Shown here one piece after another: positions 26,237 through 34,624 of a stretch of DNA of 64,000 bases. Every line of letters begins with the position of its first letter. Position 1 is the first letter of the stretch. The notes under the pieces are model-generated. The model saw only the letters and a program-made list of their open reading frames with translations. It searched no databases and was not told where the DNA came from. The DNA lies in contig JASCOD010000001.1 in assembly GCA_029959615.1 (NCBI GenBank), positions 1,302,001 to 1,366,000 on the forward strand, given 5' to 3'. This stretch comes from Flavobacteriaceae bacterium PS02338 (lineage in GTDB: Bacteria; Bacteroidota; Bacteroidia; Sphingobacteriales; Sphingobacteriaceae). Made by a program: the position numbers and the translations under genes.

Positions 26237-28279
26237 TTATTTGATGATTAGTTTTTGAGTAGGTAGATCGGCCACTTTTACCAGATAGATGCCAGCGGCA
26301 GGTTTTGTATTTAAATTAGCTTTGGCTAAACCAGCAGCTACGTTTAGCGTTTGGCTATAAATTATTGCGCCAGTAATGCTACTGATAGTTACTTTGGCCG
26401 TAGCCGCTTTAGTGTTGCTTACATTGATAGTTAACTCGGTACCCACAAGTGGATTAGGAGATAAGGTAAGCGATTGAACCGTTAACGATACATTTTGAGT
26501 GGTATGACCAACTATTTGATGATCTCCATTTAAGTCGAACTGAGTTAAACGGTAGTAATTTGCACCTGCTAAAGGTGTACGGTCAGTGTATTGATAATCT
26601 AATCTGCTTTGGCTATTGCTACCTTTAGAGCTTACTTTATTCAATAATCCGAATGTTTTACCATCGGCACTTCTCTCTAACAAGAAATAGCTGTTGTTTT
26701 GCTCAGACGAAGTTGCCCAAGTTAGATTAACACTACCGTTGTTGGCCAATTTGCTTTCGAAACCGATAAGGCTAACTGGCAGAGGTCCTGTGTGCGGCAT
26801 TCCAAAAGCCTGTATTTCGTAGATAGAATAACCATACTGAGGAAACTCTGCGGTTTTTTTAGTACAATAGATTCTTAGGTACCTGCCTGTACCAGTAACG
26901 GTATGGTTGCGTTGCGCAGCAGTAGCCGTAAGGTTTCCTGTGATGGTAAGTAAGTCTGACCAGGTACCATTAGGGTTATTAGTAGCCTGAATAGTATACT
27001 CTTCAGCTTTTGCACCTTCCCAAAGAATGTTTACTCCAGTTAAATCATACACGTCGCCAAGGTCAACATAGATCCACTGAATGTCATTTCTATTATTGAC
27101 GTTAGCTGCCTGCCATCTAGTACCATTGTTATTGTCGTTTGCATTTTTAGCCAGTTCGACACCATTAACAGTAGATGCGGTAATAGGTTGGCTGCGAGCT
27201 AAATTAATGGTAGAGTTACAGCTGCCCACTACAAACTGATGTCTAGCTGCGGCGTTATTTTTCTCTCCTCCAGCAGGATAGCTGTATGTAAAATAGAAAT
27301 AGGCAGTTTCGCCGTTGGCAACATTCAATGTAAAAGGAACATTCGGTTGAATGTTATAGCCTGGTAGTGGGTCTGCGCCTGTGGTGTTGTAATACAGGAT
27401 AAGTGTAGTTGCACCAGTAGTTGGACGGTTCGGATTTGGAATAAAAGTAATGGTAGGGTTGGCAGCATCCCAAGAAAACTTATATGAATAGTCACTATCC
27501 ATGCCTATGCCGCCACATTGTGGAATAACAATCGGAAGTTCTACCACAATATTAAGTGCTTGCGAGTAAGCCACATTTCCAGTATTATCAGTAGCTACAG
27601 CAGTAACTACATAGTTTCCCGTTGGTAGGTCTGTCCAAGTGTAGTTGTAGGGAGAAGAAGTATCTTCACCTAGTTTAGTGTTACCATTAAAAAATTCTAC
27701 TTTGCTTACGGTTCCGTCTGCATCTGTAGCGGATACGGTAAATGGAATGGTACCTGGACTAGATGATGTATAGGTATGTGTAGCGCCACCACCTGGTGCA
27801 GTAAATTTAACTTTTGGCGCTAAATTGCTTGGTACGGTAGTGCTGTATACTTCCAGTTCGAAAATGGAATAACCGTATGGGAGCATCCTTTCTGTACAGT
27901 AGATTCTTACATATCTTCCAGATACGGCCAAACCCGTATAGTCGTTAACCAATGTAGCGTTATTGGTAATGTCTTGTACGGCCGTACCCCAGTTATTGAT
28001 ATCATTTGATACTTGGATTTGGTAATTTTTAGCCCCGGCACCTTCCCATACAATTTTAATTTGACTGATGTTGTAAACCGCACCTAAATCTACATAAGCC
28101 CATTGGATACCTGGACCATGTACACTTTCCCATCGGGCGCCTCCAACATCGCCGTTAACAATGGCATCGCCGTCGCCGGTAGAAACAACAACTTGCTTAT
28201 TTAAAGCAACGTTTGTTTGTGCATGAGCAAAAAAGACACAGCACAGCAAGTTCACTAATAAAGTAAATTTTAATTTCAT
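26237..28279 (-). CDS. T9SS-exported protein with two discoidin domains, Ig-like and CBM56-like modules
   Basis: A 680-residue surface or secreted glycan-binding protein with no recognised catalytic domain. In order: signal peptide (cut near 'FAHAQT'); F5/8 type C (discoidin) domain, about 22-145; Ig-like domain with 'VTAVATDNTGNVA', 155-250; a module beginning 'CGGIGMDSDYSYKFSW', 255-355, that resembles CBM56 (beta-1,3-glucan binding; from memory, not searched); second discoidin domain, 360-490; Fn3-like linker 'NLTWATSSEQNNSYFLLERS'; and T9SS type A sorting domain ('LSPNPLVGTELTINV' to the end). It probably tethers glucan or enzymes at the cell surface. It is the last gene before a strong terminator. 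Confidence 0.82.
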   Translation of the reverse strand: MKLKFTLLVNLLCCVFFAHAQTNVALNKQVVVSTGDGDAIVNGDVGGARWESVHGPGIQWAYVDLGAVYNISQIKIVWEGAGAKNYQIQVSNDINNWGTAVQDITNNATLVNDYTGLAVSGRYVRIYCTERMLPYGYSIFELEVYSTTVPSNLAPKVKFTAPGGGATHTYTSSSPGTIPFTVSATDADGTVSKVEFFNGNTKLGEDTSSPYNYTWTDLPTGNYVVTAVATDNTGNVAYSQALNIVVELPIVIPQCGGIGMDSDYSYKFSWDAANPTITFIPNPNRPTTGATTLILYYNTTGADPLPGYNIQPNVPFTLNVANGETAYFYFTYSYPAGGEKNNAAARHQFVVGSCNSTINLARSQPITASTVNGVELAKNANDNNNGTRWQAANVNNRNDIQWIYVDLGDVYDLTGVNILWEGAKAEEYTIQATNNPNGTWSDLLTITGNLTATAAQRNHTVTGTGRYLRIYCTKKTAEFPQYGYSIYEIQAFGMPHTGPLPVSLIGFESKLANNGSVNLTWATSSEQNNSYFLLERSADGKTFGLLNKVSSKGSNSQSRLDYQYTDRTPLAGANYYRLTQFDLNGDHQIVGHTTQNVSLTVQSLTLSPNPLVGTELTINVSNTKAATAKVTISSITGAIIYSQTLNVAAGLAKANLNTKPAAGIYLVKVADLPTQKLIIK

Positions 28280-28339
28280 AATTTTTGGTTTTAGTGGATA
28301 AGGTTGATTTTAGGACTATTTGCCCTATTATGAGTTGGG

Positions 28340-29872
28340 CTACAAGCGGCTATCCAGCCATTCTATCCTTGTTCTTAGCCATTTTTTAATTTGGGTAACC
28401 TCGCCTTCATAGGTATAAAATATCTGCGGATTGGGCCATACTTTTTTGTCTAGTATTTTCCATACAGAGAAGTTCTGCTTTTGGGAAAGTGCAAGTTTTG
28501 CAGATTGCTTATCAATATTTTTCAGCATATCTTCCACTTCTTTGTTTCTTATTTCCTTCCACCTTTTCTTGACCTTTGCTTCAAAAGCAGGATCGTCGAA
28601 AAGACGAGTAAACCAAGGCCCATGTTTAACCCACCAACCTTGCGGATCCATGGAAATGGAATAATCTACGTTGCCCATGCTCAGGTCAAAGTCCCATAAA
28701 GGTCCCATTCCCAGTTTTCCGTTTTTATCCTTGTAGTAAAATATGCTGCTGTAGTTCTGAGCATCTTGGTTTTTCACTAGCTCTTGTACTAAATACCAGT
28801 TGATAAAAGACTCTACATCGATATATTTAGCGTAACCGTTTACTGGGTCTGCAAAATTGTCGGCATAGATGGCATTTTCTGTATCGGTTAGATATTTTTT
28901 AATGTAGTTATACTGTTCGGTGGTAGGCGCATCAGGAGATTTTATAGCAAAGGGTAGCGTTCTGATGGCGGTTTTTACAATGTATGTCTCATCTTCGCGT
29001 CTATCTAATTCTACCAAATAGCCCCCTGTAATTTTATCACTTCCGGTATCTCCAGATTTAAGTTCTGTAATCTCAACTCTCCCCGGATTAACCTCTATCT
29101 GTTCGGTAAGCGTGTAGGTACCTATGTAGCTACCATTTAAAACTACCTCTACATGACGGTGCTCTGGTGTAAAATTGGAATTAATGGCTCTACCCAAATC
29201 AAATACTACGGCAGTTCTTAATAGCGTTTTATCAGAATAATTAGCCAACAATACCCAGTTTTTGGCTTCTTGCAGACCTAGTATTTTTGCCTTTTGCTTT
29301 AGCTTAATTCTATAGGGTTTTTTCGGCATCCCCCAAGTAGAGTTTCCTCTTCCTTTAATTTCTAGCTCTAGGTTATTTGCTTCCTGTTCAAAATCGAGAT
29401 TGGGATTAATAGAAAGTGTGCCATTTAGGTAAACATCCTTGGAAACAATAGGTGCTTTGCCTGCAGTATTTATGCTAAAAACTGGCAATCCTGTAAAATC
29501 CTTTACTTTAAGCGTAAAGTCTCTCGCTTCGCCATTGGAAAAAGCCAAGCGAACCTGCTGAGCTTGGGTAAAGTCGTTAACCGAAATGCCGCTCTGTTGG
29601 TTTACTCCACTTAACTGCACTGTGACCAACTCTTTGTCGAATGATAGTATAAGTGCTTTTTTATCAGGGCTTAGAAAAGGGATAACAGCATGGATCTCAT
29701 CATCATGAAATTCAAAAAACACGTCTTTACCTATACCAGGATTATTTTTGGCATCAAACTTCAAATTAAGCGATGCCAAAAATTCCGGGGTGATCTCCTG
29801 TTTTATTTTGTCTCTTTTACAGCCCGAAAAAACTACGATAAAAAATAAATAAGCGTAAATTATCTTTTTCAT
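28340..29872 (-). CDS. CotH-like kinase-fold lipoprotein
   Basis: This 510-residue protein starts at ATG 29872 (MKKIIYAYLFFIVVFSGC), giving a lipobox Cys at residue 18. The longer frame to 29920 would overlap the upstream gene. The centre carries the CotH pattern 'IKGRGNSTWGMPKKPYRIKL', 'NWVLLANYSDKTLLRTAV' and 'MGPLWDFDLSMGN'. The last matches the metal-binding Asp region of CotH kinases, which phosphorylate spore-coat proteins in Bacillus. In Bacteroidota PULs the role of CotH proteins is not established. It sits between a GH128-type enzyme and a glycan-binding protein, 29 bases after the former, and so belongs to the beta-glucan operon. Confidence 0.85.
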   Translation of the reverse strand: MKKIIYAYLFFIVVFSGCKRDKIKQEITPEFLASLNLKFDAKNNPGIGKDVFFEFHDDEIHAVIPFLSPDKKALILSFDKELVTVQLSGVNQQSGISVNDFTQAQQVRLAFSNGEARDFTLKVKDFTGLPVFSINTAGKAPIVSKDVYLNGTLSINPNLDFEQEANNLELEIKGRGNSTWGMPKKPYRIKLKQKAKILGLQEAKNWVLLANYSDKTLLRTAVVFDLGRAINSNFTPEHRHVEVVLNGSYIGTYTLTEQIEVNPGRVEITELKSGDTGSDKITGGYLVELDRREDETYIVKTAIRTLPFAIKSPDAPTTEQYNYIKKYLTDTENAIYADNFADPVNGYAKYIDVESFINWYLVQELVKNQDAQNYSSIFYYKDKNGKLGMGPLWDFDLSMGNVDYSISMDPQGWWVKHGPWFTRLFDDPAFEAKVKKRWKEIRNKEVEDMLKNIDKQSAKLALSQKQNFSVWKILDKKVWPNPQIFYTYEGEVTQIKKWLRTRIEWLDSRL

Positions 29873-29901
29873 TTGCTTAAGGGTTTGTTTATGATAAGAG
29901 T

Positions 29902-31212
29902 CTATTGAAAGCTTAACCAATTAAAACAGCTGGTGCCATTTTGAGAGGTTAGCCTAATGGTTTGTTTTCCTTTAGTAAGTGTGATATCTGTTTCTGAAGT
30001 TTTCCAGATATTGTCTTCGCCCGTTTTAGGTAAAGTCCAGTTTTTGCTGTTTTGTCCATTTATGCTTACGCCAATAGTGACATCAGAATAAGAGGCGTGG
30101 CGTAACTTTAACTTGTAAGTGCCATCTGCTGGTACATCAATCTGATACTCCATCCAACGGTCTTTCAAGAAATCGTACACTTCAAGGATACCAGATTTGT
30201 CAGTAGTAGGACGAATGTAAACACTCGTAGACCATACTCCGTCCTGCGTAGCAGCAGCGGTAGAGTTAAGTGCTGTGTAATGCGCCGCAGGGATCACCGC
30301 ACCTTTTCCGTAGTACAAAGTTTTATCGAAAGACGACATGTTAACGAAAACCTTTCCTGCATTGGTAAGCGTGTATGGTTGGGTTTTAGTAAGTAACTGC
30401 ATGTACGGATAGGTGTCTACACTACCAGAGTTACGAGGAATAAACCAAGCATATTTTACAATATTAGGATGTGCCTCCATATAATTTACCACATCGCACA
30501 TGTACCTAATTTGTTGGTTAGCGTTGCTTATACTTGGTTCCCAAGCACAAAACTCAGTCATCCAAATCTGTTTGCCATACTTTTTAAATCTTTCTACATA
30601 GCTTTTGAAAGATGAGGGCACCGCCATGTAACAGTGTAGGGCAATGCCATCAAAATAAGATAGAGGCACCAGTTGAAAAAACTCATCTAACCACTTAATA
30701 GGATCGCTATAGCCCGCTAACGTACCATAGTTCATCGCAGGTGAAATGATCTTCATTTTCAGCTCGTCGGCTAAACTTTTCACCTCATGAAAAATAGCAG
30801 CAGCCTGTTGCGGTGTCATATTGGCTTGGTCGGTAAGATTAGGCTCGTTATAAGCCAGAATGTATTCGCAAGAAGGATGTTTGGCTTTATAGGCTCTGAT
30901 CCTGTCTTTATTGAAATTTCCATTCCAGGTCATTGGAAAAAAGGCAATGTTTTTCGCCGACGTTTTTTGGTCTAAGTCAGTAGAAATATCATTTGCCCAA
31001 TTATAGAACCAAGAAACGCCACCACCCAATAGCTCTACATCATCCATGATTTGAAAGCTATAAGATACACCTCTTTTATCACTACGTTTCTGTAAGCTTT
31101 TTACTTCAACAATGGTTTCTTCCTCTTCTTTAGCAGCTGTGCTTTTCTTCTTGCAAGATAAAATACCGATAGTAAGCAGCATCCCAGCTATGAAATATAT
31201 CGTCTTTTTCAT
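29902..31212 (-). CDS. GH128-like endo-beta-1,3-glucanase with CBM6-like module (lipoprotein)
   Basis: The 436 residues begin with a lipoprotein signal (Cys 20 in 'GILSC'). Residues about 48-290 match the Asl1-like glycosyl hydrolase domain (GH128). The putative acid/base is Glu 123 in 'AYNEPNLTD' and the nucleophile Glu 220 in 'WMTEFCAWE'; 'VSWFYNWA' lies near the start of the barrel. The C-terminal 130 residues, with 'RWMEYQIDVPADGTYKLKLRHAS' and 'CFNWLSF', look like a CBM6-type beta-sandwich. GH128 enzymes cut beta-1,3-glucans. It lies two bases after the GH16 gene in the same operon, and the two enzymes probably attack the same polymer at the cell surface. Confidence 0.85.
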   Translation of the reverse strand: MKKTIYFIAGMLLTIGILSCKKKSTAAKEEEETIVEVKSLQKRSDKRGVSYSFQIMDDVELLGGGVSWFYNWANDISTDLDQKTSAKNIAFFPMTWNGNFNKDRIRAYKAKHPSCEYILAYNEPNLTDQANMTPQQAAAIFHEVKSLADELKMKIISPAMNYGTLAGYSDPIKWLDEFFQLVPLSYFDGIALHCYMAVPSSFKSYVERFKKYGKQIWMTEFCAWEPSISNANQQIRYMCDVVNYMEAHPNIVKYAWFIPRNSGSVDTYPYMQLLTKTQPYTLTNAGKVFVNMSSFDKTLYYGKGAVIPAAHYTALNSTAAATQDGVWSTSVYIRPTTDKSGILEVYDFLKDRWMEYQIDVPADGTYKLKLRHASYSDVTIGVSINGQNSKNWTLPKTGEDNIWKTSETDITLTKGKQTIRLTSQNGTSCFNWLSFQ

Positions 31213-31214
31213 GA

Positions 31215-32135
31215 TTAGTTGGCTTTTTGATAAACTTTTACAAAATCAATGTACATAGACGCATCGCCATTGTTAAGTCCGGTAATTTGTCCGCCATTTA
31301 AAATGCCTGTGAAATGTCCGCCAACAGCTAAGTTTAAAAGGATAAAATTGTCTTTGTGGAAATATCTGCCTGGAGAAGTGTCGTCAGTTTTATTTGTAAT
31401 GGCCATTTCAAAGTATGGTTTTACACTAGGGTTCTTATCCAAATCCAAATACATTTTAACTGCATTTTCATCCCAAATCACGGTATACAAATGAAAGTCA
31501 TCCTGTAGACCATAGCTTGAAGTATTGTCTTTGGCATACATTGGATTACCTCCCGTAGGTTTCCAAATTCCCCAGTGCATGGCACCGTTAAAGTATTTGT
31601 CTTGGGTACCGTTTCTGATGCCGTTCGAATGGCCCATTTCCAAGATGTCTATCTCTCCACATTGTGGCCAACCTACTTGGTCATAGTCATTACCCATCAT
31701 CCAGAAAGCAGGCCATAGCCCATTTGCGGTTTTAGGTAGTTTAATGCTAGCTTCTATTTTTCCGTATTTGAAAAATTTCTTTCCCTTGGTAATTAAACGG
31801 CCAGATGTAAAGCTTTTACCTCCAAATTGCTCTTTCTTTGCCGTAAGAATAAGACAGGTTTTATCTGTGGTTGGTTCTTTACCTACAGAAATGTTTTCTT
31901 CTCTGTAGTATTGCAGCTCGTTATTGCCGCCACCATTGCCGTTAACCTCAATAGTCCAATTGTTTTTGTTTAAGTTACCTTCCGCAAAGCGGTCTTCCCA
32001 AACTAGCTTGTAGCCATCCGTCTCACCAGAGCCAACTTCTTTGTTCTCTGGTTTTGCATCGGTTTTTTTACTGCCACAGGCAGCGAAAATGATGAGTAAC
32101 AGGCTAAAAATAATATTATAATTCATGAACTTCAT
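31215..32135 (-). CDS. GH16 endo-beta-1,3-glucanase (laminarinase-like) lipoprotein
   Basis: I start this at ATG 32135 (MKFMNYNIIF), which puts a lipobox Cys at about residue 20 ('IIFAACGS'). The frame's earlier Met at 32183 has no signal sequence. The 306-residue protein shows the GH16 catalytic signature 'GEIDILEMGH' (nucleophile and acid/base Glu, around residues 160-165). Flanking segments 'NGLWPAFWMMG' and 'FILLNLAVGGHF' are typical of the laminarinase subfamilies. It likely faces outward as a surface endo-glucanase feeding SusD/SusC. It follows the 243-residue lipoprotein after a 112-bp gap that holds a hairpin. Confidence 0.92.
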   Translation of the reverse strand: MKFMNYNIIFSLLLIIFAACGSKKTDAKPENKEVGSGETDGYKLVWEDRFAEGNLNKNNWTIEVNGNGGGNNELQYYREENISVGKEPTTDKTCLILTAKKEQFGGKSFTSGRLITKGKKFFKYGKIEASIKLPKTANGLWPAFWMMGNDYDQVGWPQCGEIDILEMGHSNGIRNGTQDKYFNGAMHWGIWKPTGGNPMYAKDNTSSYGLQDDFHLYTVIWDENAVKMYLDLDKNPSVKPYFEMAITNKTDDTSPGRYFHKDNFILLNLAVGGHFTGILNGGQITGLNNGDASMYIDFVKVYQKAN

Positions 32136-32203
32136 TGCTTTGCGTTTTATACAGCATTGGCTCAGGCTCAGCCATTTGATCAATGCCGTAATACATTGTT
32201 AAA

Positions 32204-32233
32204 TTTCCTCTCTCGCTAGCGCAAGAGAGGAAA
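32204..32233 (-). other. intercistronic stem-loop in the PUL operon
   Basis: A perfect 10-bp stem TTTCCTCTCT (32204-32213) with AGAGAGGAAA (32224-32233) and a 10-base loop. There is no long T run after it on the minus strand, so it looks more like an mRNA-stabilising or processing hairpin than a full terminator. It separates the binding/import genes from the enzyme genes. Confidence 0.6.
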
Positions 32234-32247
32234 TGTTTTTCTGGGCC

Positions 32248-32979
32248 TTATTTAGCAGGTACGTAAAAGAAAATACCATCGATATCTAATGTAGTGCCAG
32301 CTACACCACCGCTTAACACGGCTAAAATATTTTCAGAATTGCCTCCAACAGTATATCTAATACCTTGGTTTTTAATAGCAGAATATGGAATTTCGAAGTG
32401 TTGCCACTCGCCGTTACGTGTAAAATTGCCATAAGGATTTACGCCATCAATTGCAGTTGCTCCGATGGTGAATTTAGCTGTATTTGTACCTGAATATAAT
32501 ATCACCTGATGAGATGCATTGTCTTTACTTTTTATGGCAAAGTGTAGTACGTGGTTGTCGGTTAAGCCACTAAGATCCCATTTGTAAGTAGGAGATGGTG
32601 CAAAACCACCACCAGACCAACCTAAGTTGGCAACTACAAGGCTAGTCCACGCTTCTACCTCACCAAATGCATTTGGTCCACTTGATGTACCTGCAGAATA
32701 ACTTGTGCCATCTGGCCATACATATAAAAACATATTGGTATCATCCGTACGGTAGTCTTTTTTTACTTTAGTGTGGATGGCTTTCTCGCTTGTAGCATCA
32801 AGTGTTACCAAATAATAATCACTTCCTTTTAGGTATTTAGAAAGATTTGGATTAGTGGTGCCACCACCTCCTGGTTGTTCTTCGTCTGCTGGTCCGTCGC
32901 TGTTTTTCTTACAAGATGTAGTTACAGAAGCTGTAAATAAAACAGCTAATAACATTAATAATACTGATTGTTTTCTCAT
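32248..32979 (-). CDS. PUL surface lipoprotein, candidate glycan-binding protein
   Basis: A 243-residue lipoprotein (Cys 23 in 'VTTSCKK') with a Gly/Pro-rich flexible linker ('EEQPGGGGTTNP') and a single beta-rich domain of about 190 residues containing many aromatic residues ('YLVTLDATSEKAIHTKV', 'NGEWQHFEIPYSAIK', 'TLDIDGIFFYVPA'). The gene is in the SusE/SusF position directly after SusD (50-bp gap), where surface glycan-binding proteins lie. The sandwich shape and C-terminal 'DIDGIFFY' recall carbohydrate-binding modules, but I cannot assign a CBM family. Binding of beta-1,3-glucan is inferred from the neighbours. Confidence 0.72.
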   Translation of the reverse strand: MRKQSVLLMLLAVLFTASVTTSCKKNSDGPADEEQPGGGGTTNPNLSKYLKGSDYYLVTLDATSEKAIHTKVKKDYRTDDTNMFLYVWPDGTSYSAGTSSGPNAFGEVEAWTSLVVANLGWSGGGFAPSPTYKWDLSGLTDNHVLHFAIKSKDNASHQVILYSGTNTAKFTIGATAIDGVNPYGNFTRNGEWQHFEIPYSAIKNQGIRYTVGGNSENILAVLSGGVAGTTLDIDGIFFYVPAK

Positions 32980-33029
32980 GACATTTTAGTTTGATTAAAT
33001 ACTCTATTTTAGTTGATTTTTTATTCGTG

Positions 33030-34613
33030 TTAGTTGCCTAGTGAGCCTAGGTTAATCTCTTCTTCAGGGATAGGGAAGAGCTCGTGTTTACCTTTGATAA
33101 ACTCGGCCATTTGTTGCCTTGCCTCGGTGGTTTCAGTAGCTTTGTAAGCATCCATAATTTCTTTGGCTTGTCCCCATCTGCAGATATCAAACCAGCGGTG
33201 ACCTTCCATTGCCAGTTCTACACGTCTTTCATGCCTTACTGCTTTTCTCAAATCATCTCTGTTATCTGCATAACCTCTATAGGCCGGGAATTCAGGTAAG
33301 ATGGCATTGTTCCCTTGTCTGGCTCTATTACGTACCTTCTCTAATGCCCATTTAGCTCTTGAGAGGTTATTATTCTCTATGCAGGCCTCTGCATACATTA
33401 GCAGTACGTCAGCATATCTAATTACTTTATTATTGATAGGGCCACGAGTAGGGTGGGTTAAAGCAAAAATGCTATTTCCGGGACCATCGTTCATCATGGT
33501 GTATTTACGGTTAACGTACTTGCTGCCTAGGTAAGTTTCTTGTTCCACATTCTCCATATCAGCCGCACTTGGATTTAGAATGGTGATGTCTCTACGTGGG
33601 TCACCAGTTTCGTACTCGTTGTACAGGTTTTGAGTTGGCTTGTTGAAACCCCATCCGCCACCAAGCTTTGATGAACGAGACCTCGTAAGAATTACTGTAA
33701 ATGTACCACGGGTAAAACCAAACCCTTGCCCGTAATCACTAGTGGGATCTTCCATATATTGGATTTCGAAAATCGACTCAGGACTATTTTCTCCCAATAA
33801 GGTGAAGTTGTCTCTGTAATTGGTATTTAAGCGGTATTGACTTTCGTTTTCTGCCTGGGTCACTACAGCGTTGCCCCATTTCTCCGCTTCAACATTGTTG
33901 TTTTGGGTTAAATAAACCTTTAAAAGCATGGCTTGTGCAGCGCCTTTGGTCGCTCTGCCTAGATCTGCATCTGCATATTCGCTTCTTTTCCAAAGCTTGG
34001 TTTCCGCATCTAACAAATCGGTGTTAATCAGTTTGTAGATTTCTGAAACAGGTGCTTTAGGCTGTTTCCATTGCGCAGCACTTTCAATTACAAAATCTAC
34101 TTTAGGCACGCTTCCAAAAGTTCTCACCAAACGATAATAATAGTAAGCCCTTAAAAATTTGGCTTCACCTATTAAGCGATCTTTTAACCGCTGATCCATG
34201 GTGGCATCTGGTGCTACCGAAGGAATTTGTTGCAGAGCCAAGTTGCACCTAGCTATGCCTTGGTATTGCGAGCGGTAATAATCTAGAAGATAAGGGTTGT
34301 TGGCTTGTGTTTTGAAGTTCTCCATGTCGTACACCGCAGACATATCGGCAATACCCTGACCACCTTTCAAAGCATCGTCAGATACCACATCTCCAATAAA
34401 CCATTCGCTATAATAGGTGCCGTTATATTCCCAACCAAGTGGGGCATAGGATGCATTTACCGATTGAATAGCTGTTTGTCCAGAAGAAAAGAAATCTTCT
34501 AGCTTAGTTACACCTGGCGTAGGTTCGGTAAGCCATTTTTTGCAAGAAGAAATGCTCATAGCACCTATTAAAAGTGCTGTAGCAAAAATATATTTATGTG
34601 TATTACTTTTCAT
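33030..34613 (-). CDS. SusD/RagB-family nutrient-binding lipoprotein (beta-glucan PUL)
   Basis: SusD proteins are outer-membrane lipoproteins that cap the SusC barrel and deliver oligosaccharides. The 527 residues have a lipobox (Cys 24 in 'MSISSCKKWL'), the N-terminal TPR-like helices ('EAKFLRAYYYYRLVRTFG') and the typical C-terminal segment 'RWFDICRWGQAKEIMDAY ... FPIPEEEINL'. It begins 11 bases after the SusC stop. Substrate is inferred from GH16, GH128 and GH3 in the same cluster. Confidence 0.95.
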   Translation of the reverse strand: MKSNTHKYIFATALLIGAMSISSCKKWLTEPTPGVTKLEDFFSSGQTAIQSVNASYAPLGWEYNGTYYSEWFIGDVVSDDALKGGQGIADMSAVYDMENFKTQANNPYLLDYYRSQYQGIARCNLALQQIPSVAPDATMDQRLKDRLIGEAKFLRAYYYYRLVRTFGSVPKVDFVIESAAQWKQPKAPVSEIYKLINTDLLDAETKLWKRSEYADADLGRATKGAAQAMLLKVYLTQNNNVEAEKWGNAVVTQAENESQYRLNTNYRDNFTLLGENSPESIFEIQYMEDPTSDYGQGFGFTRGTFTVILTRSRSSKLGGGWGFNKPTQNLYNEYETGDPRRDITILNPSAADMENVEQETYLGSKYVNRKYTMMNDGPGNSIFALTHPTRGPINNKVIRYADVLLMYAEACIENNNLSRAKWALEKVRNRARQGNNAILPEFPAYRGYADNRDDLRKAVRHERRVELAMEGHRWFDICRWGQAKEIMDAYKATETTEARQQMAEFIKGKHELFPIPEEEINLGSLGN

Positions 34614-34624
34614 GACCTTTAGAA

